Below, in pieces: positions 60,684-64,000 of a stretch of DNA of 64,000 bases (within the stretch, counting starts at the first letter, position 1; each line of letters starts with the position of its first letter). The stretch covers positions 53,766,917 through 53,830,916 of the forward strand of contig CM049319.1 of the NCBI GenBank assembly GCA_026874595.1. The letters are read 5' to 3'. The translations under genes and the position numbers were made by a program. Below the pieces are notes generated by a model, which was not told where the DNA came from, made no database searches, and saw only the letters and a list, made by a program, of their open reading frames with translations. The stretch is from Sipunculus nudus. Taxonomy: Eukaryota; Annelida; Sipuncula; Golfingiida; Sipunculidae.

Positions 60684-62293
60684 ATATATATTGGTTGTTT
60701 TAAATTACGCTAACGCCCGGCAAGGATATTTGTTTCCCCCGCGGACCAACCAAGTCACAAGACTTCTGTTTTTTCGAATGTACAAGGCCCAAAAACATGC
60801 TCAAATCATTTTCAAATGCGCAACATCTGTTTGAATTTAAAATTTTAAGACGGTTAACGATCAAAGTTTGATCAACACCTGTCTGATCTCGATTACCATC
60901 GTCTGCTGCGTTTTTAATGAATTAATCGATGAAAATTAAAAATTTAATTAGCGTACAGGTTAAAGGTATATAATCAATGACAATTAAATGTGTTTTATCT
61001 CATGTCATTAGTTCATTTTGCCTGAATACAGACATGTACGTGTCTACATGTAACCGTATACACAAATGAAAATGCTGTGCATAATCGTGTGTGTGTGTGG
61101 GGGGGGGGGGGTATTATCCACAGTTTGACCTTATAATTAGTCGTTAAATTTAAAATAGTCTAATATTGCTACAAATATATGAAATTAAAAGCAAATTACA
61201 TGTTCCTGCATCATTTGACCTGCAGTGTCATTATAAACGTTTTTCTGCCATATCAAGAATCTGTCCTAGGCAACAACACACTCCCCTCCACACCCATACA
61301 CAGAAATCATGGCTCCGACCCTTTAAATACTTGCTAACGCTTTTCTAATTTTTAAATCAATTGAATGTGAGAAAATAAAGTACTTACATTTTCAAAGTTG
61401 AAATCAAGGATTGGCCTGTGTAGCTGGAACATTTCATCTATGGCCTGACCAAGAATGTGCGGCATGACGGCATTGAGTCCCTGTCCCACGCTCCTGATGA
61501 CCATAGTCTTATTAAACACCAGGTGGAAGGGAAAAACGTCAAAGAAAAGTTCCGAGTTGATGGGCAGGTTGTGCTGTATGGGACTGCAGTGAGAGTTAGG
61601 CTCCTTGAACGCCGTGTTGTCAAAGTGAAGTTGCAAAACGAAATAAGAAGTATCTATACTCTCTTGTTTTTGGACAACTTCAATTTCAACAGGGGTATTG
61701 TAGAATTGAATTCCGACCTGTTTAATCTGCCCCATGACGTAATAGAGATAACCTTTCCGTTTGCTGCGATAATGGAGCAGTAAACCCCTTCTGGTTTCAT
61801 TTGTGCAAAAGAAAGACGGTGGCTTCAGTTTAGGGTAGCTGAACCGAAGGTATTCGTGCAGGTTGTCGAGGTTGTTTAAGAAATCCCTCATGTGGCGACC
61901 AAGCACACGCAAGATGCGATCGTATCCGTATTTACCCACAAATGAAACAAAAGTTACGCCAAAGAAATCCATCAGTTCCGCCACGGGAGTTCCGGTTACC
62001 TCGCTGCAGGCTTTGGCGATCCTAGGTATCACCGTCTCACTGTAACATTTGTGGGTTGCGAAGGTATGATGGACGATTCCAGCCTTTTGGCGAATCTCGT
62101 CCAAAGCCTGTTGTCCATACTTTTCTTTTAAAGCCTCGCAGATGGATTCTAACAGCAACCCGTACATCGTGGTCGTATCAGGGTTCCGCTTTTTGTGCTG
62201 GAATCCCTCAAATGTCAACGCGCTGAGAAAAGTAGCATCAGCGTAAAGGTACAATCCTGTCTTCCACTGCTACACCCAATCCTCTAGTGAGAC
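22549..62293 (-). CDS. haem-binding soluble guanylate cyclase, Gyc88E-like (complete coding region, ten exons)
   Basis: Ten exons (62293-61388, 57344-57218, 44044-43942, 42724-42595, 40900-40754, 31092-30946, 28949-28793, 24918-24809, 24340-24251, 23016-22549) join in phase to 752 residues. Residues 1-165 form an H-NOX domain starting MYGLLLES, with the proximal His104 in NLHEYL and Y133xS135xR137 for haem. Residues about 205-380 form the HNOBA/PAS-like region; 370-405 a coiled coil ([16 protein letters not shown]); about 430-597 the cyclase domain with metal Asp residues (FSDVVGF, ETIGDAY), guanine-selecting Glu (VETIGD) and Cys (MPRYCLFGD), and Asn/Arg of NTASRME. Known role of the family: GTP to cGMP, gated by gas binding at haem. 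The family relation to Drosophila Gyc88E, active without an alpha/beta partner, rests on the MYGLLLE start, the YRSKR block and the linker. The 155-residue last exon holds a divergent polar tail. Which gas it senses is inference. Confidence 0.95.
23341..24157 (+). mobile_element. 817-bp element with about 135-bp inverted ends and TAA target duplication
   Basis: Left GGAAGTGTCTAGGCAGCCGAC and right GTCGGCTGCCTAGACACTTCC are inverted. Similarity continues through GACATTCTAGACCTAGTAG (about 23455-23473) and its inverse (about 24022-24040). TAA precedes (23338-23340) and follows (24158-24160), as in PIF/Harbinger-type insertions. GCAGCCGACA or its inverse appears six times near the ends. An (AT)n tract sits at 23942-23988. 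It lies in the intron between cyclase exons 9 and 10. Confidence 0.8.
24251..24340 (-). CDS. guanylate cyclase exon 9
   Basis: 90 nt, 30 codons, [20 protein letters not shown] and onward to GSVEVK; acceptor TATATTGAAG, donor GTCAGT. AMKVHIS follows the SRMES helix in class III cyclases. Confidence 0.93.
24683..24780 (+). repeat. (AT)n/(ATAC)n microsatellite
   Basis: Imperfect TATATACATA units passing to pure AT. It ends within 30 bp of a cyclase exon, where length change could touch splicing of the 24809 donor. Confidence 0.9.
24809..24918 (-). CDS. guanylate cyclase exon 8
   Basis: 110 nt; completes a split Gly, then [20 protein letters not shown] and [16 protein letters not shown]. Contains the purine-selecting Cys and the catalytic Asn and Arg. 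Donor GTACGA. Confidence 0.95.
25075..25415 (+). repeat. dispersed repeat, AAAGG-CTATTCAC family, copy 2
   Basis: TTAAAGCCAGCCATTCACTTA, GCATATATTTATGTGATTTC, GTTGCAAAACGTCC and TGCTGCCAGATGTCCTTGTT match 9568-10030. It is cut on the right by the MITE at 25423. Confidence 0.6.
25423..25787 (+). mobile_element. TA-flanked MITE with about 100-bp inverted ends
   Basis: GTCTCTCCAACAGACGC at 25423 and GCGTCTGTTGGAGAGAC ending 25787 are inverted. Pairing continues through GTGCCGCTACCGCTCTGCA, CTGTTATTGGACGC and TTTGGCATGCGCAAGGAA. TA lies on both sides (25421-25422, 25788-25789). The RNA would form a long hairpin. Intronic in the cyclase gene. Confidence 0.85.
26620..26765 (+). repeat. (AT)n followed by (AG)n
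   Basis: Several AT blocks broken by ACTGAG, then about 16 AG units (26730-26760). Confidence 0.9.
27205..27315 (+). mobile_element. left-end fragment of the GGTTCTYAGGCACCGCC MITE
   Basis: AAGGTGTGGTTCTCAGGCACC then GCCCGCATCAATTTTAACCC; no right end. Confidence 0.55.
27393..27846 (+). mobile_element. MITE with 18-bp inverted ends
   Basis: AGGACGTATCCGCACTAG (27393) against CTAGTGCAGATACGGCCT (ending 27846). The interior has repeated AACCGGTT-like and GTTTACT/AGTAAACC blocks that add further inverted pairing. Flanks do not give a clear duplication. Confidence 0.65.
27889..28350 (+). repeat. GGACTCGGACTTGGACTC-rich dispersed element, copy 1
   Basis: Degenerate GGACTC/CTCGGA arrays at both edges (27889-27950 and 28195-28335) flank a conserved middle (ACCATAAAGACATTTA, TGAAGTAAAAGGCTCGTGTAA, CCTTTTCTAAAGATAT). 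The same layout is at 39586-40190. Confidence 0.65.
28406..28770 (+). mobile_element. MITE, GGTTCTYAGGCACCGCC family, copy 2
   Basis: Left CATAAGGCCCC..., GTGGTGCTCAGGCACCGCCC; right GTGCCTGAGAACCAAACCAT and TATGGCCTAA. Its right end is about 22 bp from the donor of cyclase exon 7. Confidence 0.7.
28793..28949 (-). CDS. guanylate cyclase exon 7
   Basis: 157 nt: [20 protein letters not shown] and on through [14 protein letters not shown] to MKIRV. Carries the guanine-contacting Glu and the second metal Asp. Donor GTATGT, acceptor GTCTTTTCTACAG. Confidence 0.95.
30190..30640 (+). repeat. dispersed repeat, AAAGG-CTATTCAC family, copy 3
   Basis: CTTTAAAGCCTGCTATTCACT, AACACGGTACAACC, GTTGCAAAATGCCATTTG, CTGCCAGGTGTCCTTGATG, and a TGCGGTGGGATCAGCGTTTT tail. 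Blocks are in the same order as at 9568. Confidence 0.65.
30946..31092 (-). CDS. guanylate cyclase exon 6
   Basis: 147 nt, 49 codons: [20 protein letters not shown] and on to EKHRVYK. FSDVVGF supplies the first metal-binding Asp. Strong donor GTAAGT; acceptor TTCCTGCAG. Confidence 0.95.
31140..32235 (+). mobile_element. long non-autonomous repeat with GGTGGCGCCACC units, copy 1
   Basis: Begins ACTAGTTATTTCTTGGC and a TAATCCCCCCC block. It contains alternating sub-units marked by GCGCCACCTGTCTGG, CCACTCCGGAGATAT, AAACGATTGCAGATGGC and CAATTTCAGGCCAATA (two to three tandem rounds), and ends GACTTTGTCTGGCGATACAA. The next copy starts at 32459. Confidence 0.7.
32459..33515 (+). mobile_element. 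long non-autonomous repeat with GGTGGCGCCACC units, copy 2
   Basis: Same start (ACTAGATATTTTTTGGCCA) and end (GACTTTGTCTGGGGATACAA) as 31140-32235. Two tandem sub-units share TACTTATAATGCTCACAGTA, CCATATATGGCATTATTCAA and GGTGGCGCCACC. A (GCG)n run (33435-33462) sits just before the end. Confidence 0.7.
33516..34380 (+). other. AT-rich intron, nothing recognised
   Basis: Part of the 9.7-kb cyclase intron; short chance ORFs only. Confidence 0.4.
34381..34690 (-). repeat. dispersed repeat related to 50640-50760
   Basis: TATAAAAGGAATTCGATTCAC...TGTTCGC, ACCGCG and ACTGTGC blocks match 50650-50735 (TATAAAAGGAATTCGGTCCAC). The open frame over this stretch is a composition effect. Confidence 0.4.
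34790..35371 (+). mobile_element. Helitron-like element, copy 2
   Basis: Hairpin 35343-35362 contains the perfect palindrome CCCGGTATACCGGG, then TATCAG, CTGG at 35368-35371 and T. Homology with the 18094 copy starts at AGGATTAATGACAAAACCT. An (AT)n array follows immediately. Confidence 0.72.
35374..35530 (+). repeat. (AT)n microsatellites
   Basis: Two AT arrays (35374-35420, 35485-35530) around a short unique segment. Confidence 0.9.
35529..35857 (+). mobile_element. MITE, CTGTGGTTGCC ends, copy 1
   Basis: Left TGTGGTTGGCCTCATATTAG with AAATTTCGCGAAT; right ATCGCGAATTTGAAACCC, TCGCGAACAGAAAGGTAACC, ACAG then TA. TTCGCGAA-type palindromes near both ends. Partner of 59020-59430. Confidence 0.6.
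36080..37600 (+). other. intron, nothing recognised except a (CA)n/(TA)n tract
   Basis: (CA)n then (TA)n at 36399-36455. Chance ORFs, the longest at 37126-37476, have no splice borders or family likeness. Confidence 0.4.
37720..38060 (-). mobile_element. fragment of the AGCTCAGCTGACT-head family
   Basis: On the minus strand: AGCCAAGCTGACTATAAAGTC, a (TCCG/TCTG)n run, GTGGCACGTTTTGACATCG and ACCTAGAAACC, matching the head at 3575-3700. A GTGGCGTCACC near-palindrome lies at 37725. Confidence 0.6.
38061..39570 (+). other. intron, nothing recognised
   Basis: Includes a G run at 38398-38412. No coding exon seen. Confidence 0.4.
39586..40190 (+). repeat. GGACTC element, copy 2, with a 15-bp minisatellite
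   Basis: About ten copies of a 15-bp unit CGGACTCTAGTGTCT (39616-39750), a middle matching 27960-28180 (ACCATAAAGACTTAGACA, TGAAGTGAAAGGCTTAAACTA), then a second array with TTGTGGCATGGAGGCGGA repeated. Confidence 0.7.
40262..40490 (+). mobile_element. hAT-type MITE with poly-G interior, copy 2
   Basis: AAGGGCGGATCTAGGATTTA, GGTCCAACCCAGGAGGACTAA and GGGTCCGGACCCCCTGGACC parallel 14948-15137. Confidence 0.65.
40754..40900 (-). CDS. guanylate cyclase exon 5 (signalling helix)
   Basis: 147 nt, 49 codons: [49 protein letters not shown]. This is the dimerising coiled coil leading into LLYQMIPK, the start of the cyclase domain. Confidence 0.95.
40995..41265 (+). repeat. dispersed repeat, CCAGAGGTCGTTTCTAC family, copy
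   Basis: CTTCCACCAGAGGTC, ACTCAAAACGAGCCTCTTC, GCATGCTTAAAATAATATCA, CCGTGAAGTCCTTATAAAA; matches 1640-1935 in order. Confidence 0.65.
41990..42240 (+). repeat. repeat shared with the inner element at 45710
   Basis: CACTGCAGTCGTAG, ATCGCACTGTGCATCCAGC, AATTTTAAACATGCGACACC and CCGCTCTCGTTGGGTGTCC match 45720-45950. Confidence 0.6.
42595..42724 (-). CDS. guanylate cyclase exon 4
   Basis: 130 nt: completes Val of GTPV, then [20 protein letters not shown] and [23 protein letters not shown], the end of the HNOBA region with the conserved [10 protein letters not shown] block. Acceptor TTTTTTTCTAG, donor GTAATG. Confidence 0.95.
42775..42876 (+). repeat. (CT)n and (AT)n microsatellites
   Basis: TCTCTC (42768-42783) and TA run (42828-42874), next to a cyclase exon acceptor. 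Confidence 0.9.
42878..43040 (+). mobile_element. pogo-like DNA transposon end, CAGTAAAACCTC
   Basis: CAGTAAAACCTCTGTGATAAG then ACCACCC, and GGTTCACTCAAGGGTGGTC near 42990. A relative without the terminus is at 54995-55105. Confidence 0.55.
43287..43341 (+). repeat. (AT)n microsatellite
   Basis: Over 25 TA units preceded by AACTAACTAACTTACT-type repeats. Confidence 0.95.
43375..43725 (-). mobile_element. 337-bp-unit family, single inverted copy
   Basis: Minus strand: TAGCTCAGCTGACTGAAGGTC head, ACCTAGATTCTTCTAAC, ATTAGGTCTCTGTTACAGAAG, ATTGATCATGGAGTGTTTCA and CTGTAGACTGGTGGCGCTACC, as in 2200-3574. Confidence 0.75.
43942..44044 (-). CDS. guanylate cyclase exon 3
   Basis: 103 nt: completes Asp, then [20 protein letters not shown] and [13 protein letters not shown] plus two bases of Val. 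The RLKGQM..M..W..IFLGTP block is diagnostic of the HNOBA region. Confidence 0.95.
44060..44540 (+). repeat. degenerate minisatellite, (ACACGTGTAATA)-like
   Basis: About 480 bp of imperfect 14-30 bp units around CACGTGTAAT, CATGTAATA and AGTGTAATA, directly upstream (in gene sense) of cyclase exon 3. Confidence 0.75.
45600..46115 (+). mobile_element. MITE with about 31-bp inverted ends, nested pair
   Basis: AACGCTACGTTTACAATACG then TTTGCGAGACG (from about 45606) is inverted at 46075-46111. Inside, GTGGTTATACACTGCGG (45710) inverts at CCGCAGTGTATTACCGC (about 45960-45976), bounding the piece shared with 41990-42240. It is rich in ACGTTACG words. Confidence 0.6.
46150..50640 (+). other. cyclase intron, little recognised
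   Basis: Apart from a short CCAGAGGTCGTTTCTAC-family fragment at about 47190-47330 (minus), no assignable repeat or exon. The open frame at 47604-47921 has no family likeness or splice borders. Confidence 0.4.
50765..51231 (+). mobile_element. Helitron-like element, copy 3 (5'-truncated)
   Basis: Hairpin AAGCTCGGTATACAGGGTTT at 51203-51222, ATCAG, CTAG at 51228-51231, then T. Upstream homology includes GCATATTTTCGTTTCTTTC, CCTTGCCACGAGCACAGCG and GAGCCAACATTCC. Confidence 0.7.
51254..52828 (+). mobile_element. pogo/Tigger-type DNA transposon, degraded and interrupted
   Basis: CAGTAGAACGTCGAATATTCG (51254) is inverted at GGATTAACGACGCTCTACTG (ending 52828), with TA on both sides (51252-51253, 52829-52830). 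A plus-strand frame from 51708 reads [20 protein letters not shown] and [14 protein letters not shown], the first helix-turn-helix of CENP-B/pogo transposases. The catalytic DDE part is missing: after about 51920 an unrelated repeat with GGTGGCGCCACC (52074-52085) and TCCGTCTGTTTGTCTG interrupts it. Subterminal TTCATCCGAA words lie at both ends. Confidence 0.85.
52831..54985 (+). other. cyclase intron, nothing recognised
   Basis: AT-rich, with chance ORFs on both strands (for example 54001-54264). No supported feature. Confidence 0.4.
54995..55110 (+). mobile_element. fragment of the CAGTAAAACCTC pogo-like element
   Basis: GGGGTGGTCTTATCAGACAGG, GAATGTGAATGTTTCCGTTTA and CTCAAGGGTGGTCTTAATGG match 42940-43020. 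Confidence 0.5.
55775..56040 (+). repeat. CGTTCGTGTGTTTG repeat, copy 3, with inverted tail
   Basis: GGCTCCGCCAGGAACGTGTGC, CCGTTCGTGTCTTTGTGTG and TCTCATGAAATT (55905-56030). The sequence before it (55780-55830) is the inverse of the tail at 11990-12045. Confidence 0.6.
56041..57217 (+). other. cyclase intron, nothing recognised
   Basis: Low-complexity AT-rich sequence; no exon borders with coding sense. Confidence 0.4.
57218..57344 (-). CDS. guanylate cyclase exon 2
   Basis: 127 nt: [20 protein letters not shown] and on to NTIIAS plus one base. Continues the HNOBA/PAS segment ([12 protein letters not shown]). Acceptor CTTTCTTGATAG, donor GTAGGT. The acidic loop after it is the least conserved part of the family. 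Confidence 0.93.
57495..57995 (+). repeat. long dispersed repeat, copy 2 (partner at 15794)
   Basis: AAAGTGTCCTATTCACATAC, GCGCGCACGCCACCTG, GGACCTCTGGTCACGCAGTC, AACGCATGAAACCGGCG and ATTATTGCAAATG occur in the same order as 15794-16290. A poly-G run (57478-57488) borders its left. Confidence 0.7.
57996..59018 (+). other. cyclase intron, nothing recognised
   Basis: No gene, RNA or clear repeat. Confidence 0.4.
59020..59430 (+). mobile_element. TA-flanked MITE, CTGTGGTTGCC ends, copy 2
   Basis: CTGTGGTTGGCTTTATTATCG and GAAATTTCGCGATT at the left; ATTCGCGAATAAAAAGGCAA and CAACAG at the right. TA at 59018-59019 and 59431-59432. TTCGCGAA-type palindromes near both ends. A solo right end of the same family is at 59740-59803. 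Confidence 0.75.
59740..59803 (+). mobile_element. solo right end of the CTGTGGTTGCC MITE
   Basis: TTTTTGCGAATATCACGAAT, GAAAGCTTCGCGAAC, AAAAAGGCAACCACAG; no left end. Confidence 0.6.
59810..59898 (+). repeat. (AT)n then (AG)n
   Basis: About 28 TA units followed by about 15 GA units; the same order as at 26640-26760. Confidence 0.95.
59910..60000 (+). repeat. possible tRNA-derived SINE fragment
   Basis: CCCGGTTCAAAATCCTG resembles a B box after a weak A-box-like TGCAATGGACACG. Weak. Confidence 0.25.
60642..60691 (+). repeat. (AT)n microsatellite
   Basis: Pure TA units. Confidence 0.95.
61388..62293 (-). CDS. guanylate cyclase exon 1 of coding region (H-NOX domain)
   Basis: Acceptor ATTTCTTGCAG precedes 62293; 126 nt of 5' UTR follow, with a TAG in frame before the first ATG at 62167-62165. 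260 codons then run to donor GTAAGT at 61387. They encode the whole H-NOX fold ([20 protein letters not shown]...[18 protein letters not shown]...HYRSKRKG) and the start of the HNOBA region ([20 protein letters not shown]). The in-frame TTG at 62254 lies upstream, but the MYGLLLE start is the conserved one. At least one untranslated exon must lie further right. Confidence 0.95.
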
Positions 62294-62940
62294 CTGCAAG
62301 AAATAATCAGAGGAAATGTAACACCTGGAAATGGTTATTTCACTTAGAACGGAGCGCTGTCAACTAGAAACTCATCCCCACACAAAAGATTTGACTGTAG
62401 GCGGTTTCACTTGGCGTAAAAGCATTTCCATTTAGCCTCCTGCGAGGTTGACATTGTTACTTAGGACGCCCCAGAAGCAAGGAGTCACCTTGTAGGATAA
62501 AGTGGTAGCTAACTGATCGTGCAAATCAATAAACTGGCATTCTGTTTGATCCCCGAAACACCTCTCCAAATGCAGTATTCATACGCCCTTGTCTCGTTAA
62601 AGGGTAGTGACCTCGGATGGCCGCTGGGACGTGTACATCAAAGATTGGGTCCGGGTCTTTCCTGAATGAACCAAGCACGCACTGATCGTGATTAGCAAAT
62701 GTGGTTTACTTTGCTAACTGTAATATGATGCTAAACAGGCGTACCATAGGTATTAACCATGCGTGTTTTAACGCTAAATGCAGTAATTCTAGATGAAAGA
62801 CTATCTCATATCCTTACAAACAAAATCTACTCTGTGCAGTACATCGTAATTCATCCAGTATTTATTCTAAACGCTATTTTTAAACAGGATTTATTATGAG
62901 CGCTAAATTTAAACAGTATATACGAGGCAAATATTCAAGA
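62294..62940 (+). other. intron or 5' region of the cyclase gene, nothing recognised
   Basis: No clear promoter, CpG cluster or upstream exon could be identified. Confidence 0.4.
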
Positions 62941-63392
62941 ACTCTTAATAGATTCCATCAGAGTTGGGTATAGTTCTACATATATCGTAAGGGATTCCAT
63001 AATTTTCAAGTACAAGTACATGTACTTCGAATTTTTATTAAAATCATTATTTCGGAAGTGCTCGGAGAAAAAAATAATGAAACTTAATCTATACAGTTAC
63101 GTCAGACAATTAAAACAGAAACACTTTAAACGACTTCATCAATTGTTTTTTTATATAAAACTGCTGTTAAATTCCATCAAAGCTGGTTATTATAATAATT
63201 CTACATAAAGCGTCAGGGTTTCCATAATTTTTATGTACAAGTACTTTGAACTTTTATTAATATCACTATTTCGCAAATGCTCGGAGAAAAAGATAACGAA
63301 ACTTTATCTTTACAGTTAAGTCAGACAATTAAAACAGAAACACTTTTAACGACTTCATTATTTTTTTTATATAAAGCCGCTGTTAAATAGAT
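62941..63392 (+). repeat. tandem duplication, two units of about 224 bp
   Basis: TTCCATAATTTTYANGTACAA, TGCTCGGAGAAAAA, TCAGACAATTAAAACAGAAA and CACTTTNAACGACTTCAT occur at 62995-63140 and again at 63219-63355. Confidence 0.8.
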
Positions 63393-64000
63393 AAGTAACA
63401 GTTGCTTCATGTCTGCAAAATATAATTCTTGATAAATTTAAAATAAACATGGGAATCATGACACAGACATCATAGGCACTGGTCCCACTTTCCCTTGTAG
63501 CTTTCCCTTTTAGCGTCCCCTCATGCATCTCTTACATTTTAATAGTTATACTGGGAAAATTAAACATGGATGTCAGCGGAGTTTACCGTTCTCCGCACAG
63601 GGGTACGATCTATCGGGGCAAATGATAGGCATTAATACATAATCTCCTGTGTGGAGAACAGGGGTGGTGAAATCTGCCGCGATTAGGTAGAACACCTAAA
63701 GGGGGCCTGCACCGTCTGTGGTGACCTTAATTTTAAGCCTAACCTAACGTCCTGTTGAAGAAGGTTATAATATCCATTTCCAGAACAATAACCCAAGGGA
63801 GGTCAAAGGTGAAATGTTCTGGTCCTGTCCTATGCTCAGAAAAAAAAATAAAAGTGACAGATAAATTTAAACTGTCAGAAAGCAAAAATTAAGAGTGCTC
63901 CTTCTGGACCCTTTTCTCAAAACTGAGTACGTCATCAGATGATAGTAGATGTTGCAAGGAACGATCGCTTCACAAAAATAATGTGGTATCTTGAGTAATT
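63393..64000 (+). other. upstream region, one hairpin, nothing else recognised
   Basis: GTTCTCCGCACAGG (about 63590) can pair with CCTGTGTGGAGAAC (about 63645). It may be a repeat remnant or an untranslated exon; undecided. Confidence 0.35.

Noticed and set aside
62168-62254. Longer N-terminus of the cyclase from an upstream in-frame start
   Set aside because: The upstream start would be TTG, a stop precedes it in frame in the same exon, and the MYGLLLE start is conserved in the family.

Overview
The window looks like a piece of an animal nuclear genome, most likely a lophotrochozoan and probably a mollusc. The reasons are intron-split genes with GT/AG borders, two recognisable animal genes, AT-rich introns of 0.5 to 13 kb packed with microsatellites, MITEs, SINEs and Helitron-like repeats, and repeat families built on (TCCG/TCTG)n heads. 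The taxon is inferred from gene families and repeat style; nothing in the sequence names it.

Two genes can be read with confidence. On the plus strand, four exons at 1057-1151, 7276-7402, 11213-11350 and 14167-14369 encode the last 186 residues of an AMT-family ammonium transporter, whose 5' part lies left of the window. On the minus strand, ten coding exons between 62167 and 22549 encode a complete 752-residue haem-binding soluble guanylate cyclase of the Gyc88E (atypical, gas-sensing) type: H-NOX with its proximal His and YxSxR motif, the HNOBA/PAS region, a coiled coil, a class III cyclase catalytic domain with all key residues, and a polar C-terminal tail. All phases close (2259 coding nt including stop). 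The two genes converge, with 8.2 kb between their stop codons. No other gene is certain. A possible two-exon small plus-strand gene (21404-21574 plus 22429-22539) and a possible minus-strand first exon (1418-1541) are listed at low confidence.

The rest is mostly mobile DNA. Positions 1-868 carry an L1/Tx1-type LINE fragment (minus). 2200-5015 and 6162-7116 hold composite elements of tandem 337-bp and about 675-bp units. 7860-9044 is a nested hAT-type pair. SINEs lie at 10443 (plus) and 13060 (minus). Helitron-like copies end at 18094, 35371 and 51231, each with a hairpin followed by CTRR-T. 23341-24157 is a TAA-flanked element with about 135-bp inverted ends. 25423-25787 is a TA-flanked MITE with about 100-bp inverted ends. 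51254-52828 is a pogo/Tigger-type transposon with a CENP-B-like HTH remnant, itself interrupted by another repeat. Further MITEs are at 11478, 14948, 27393, 28406, 35529, 40262, 45600 and 59020.

The most unusual signal is a 12-bp palindrome, GGTGGCGCCACC, recurring at homologous positions inside several otherwise different repeat families (2.5, 3.2, 31.4-33.2, 43.5 and 52.1 kb). Its half-site resembles the core recognised by CTCF-type zinc-finger proteins. The repeats may therefore have spread a binding site through the introns of the guanylate cyclase gene. This is inference, and the test is given below.
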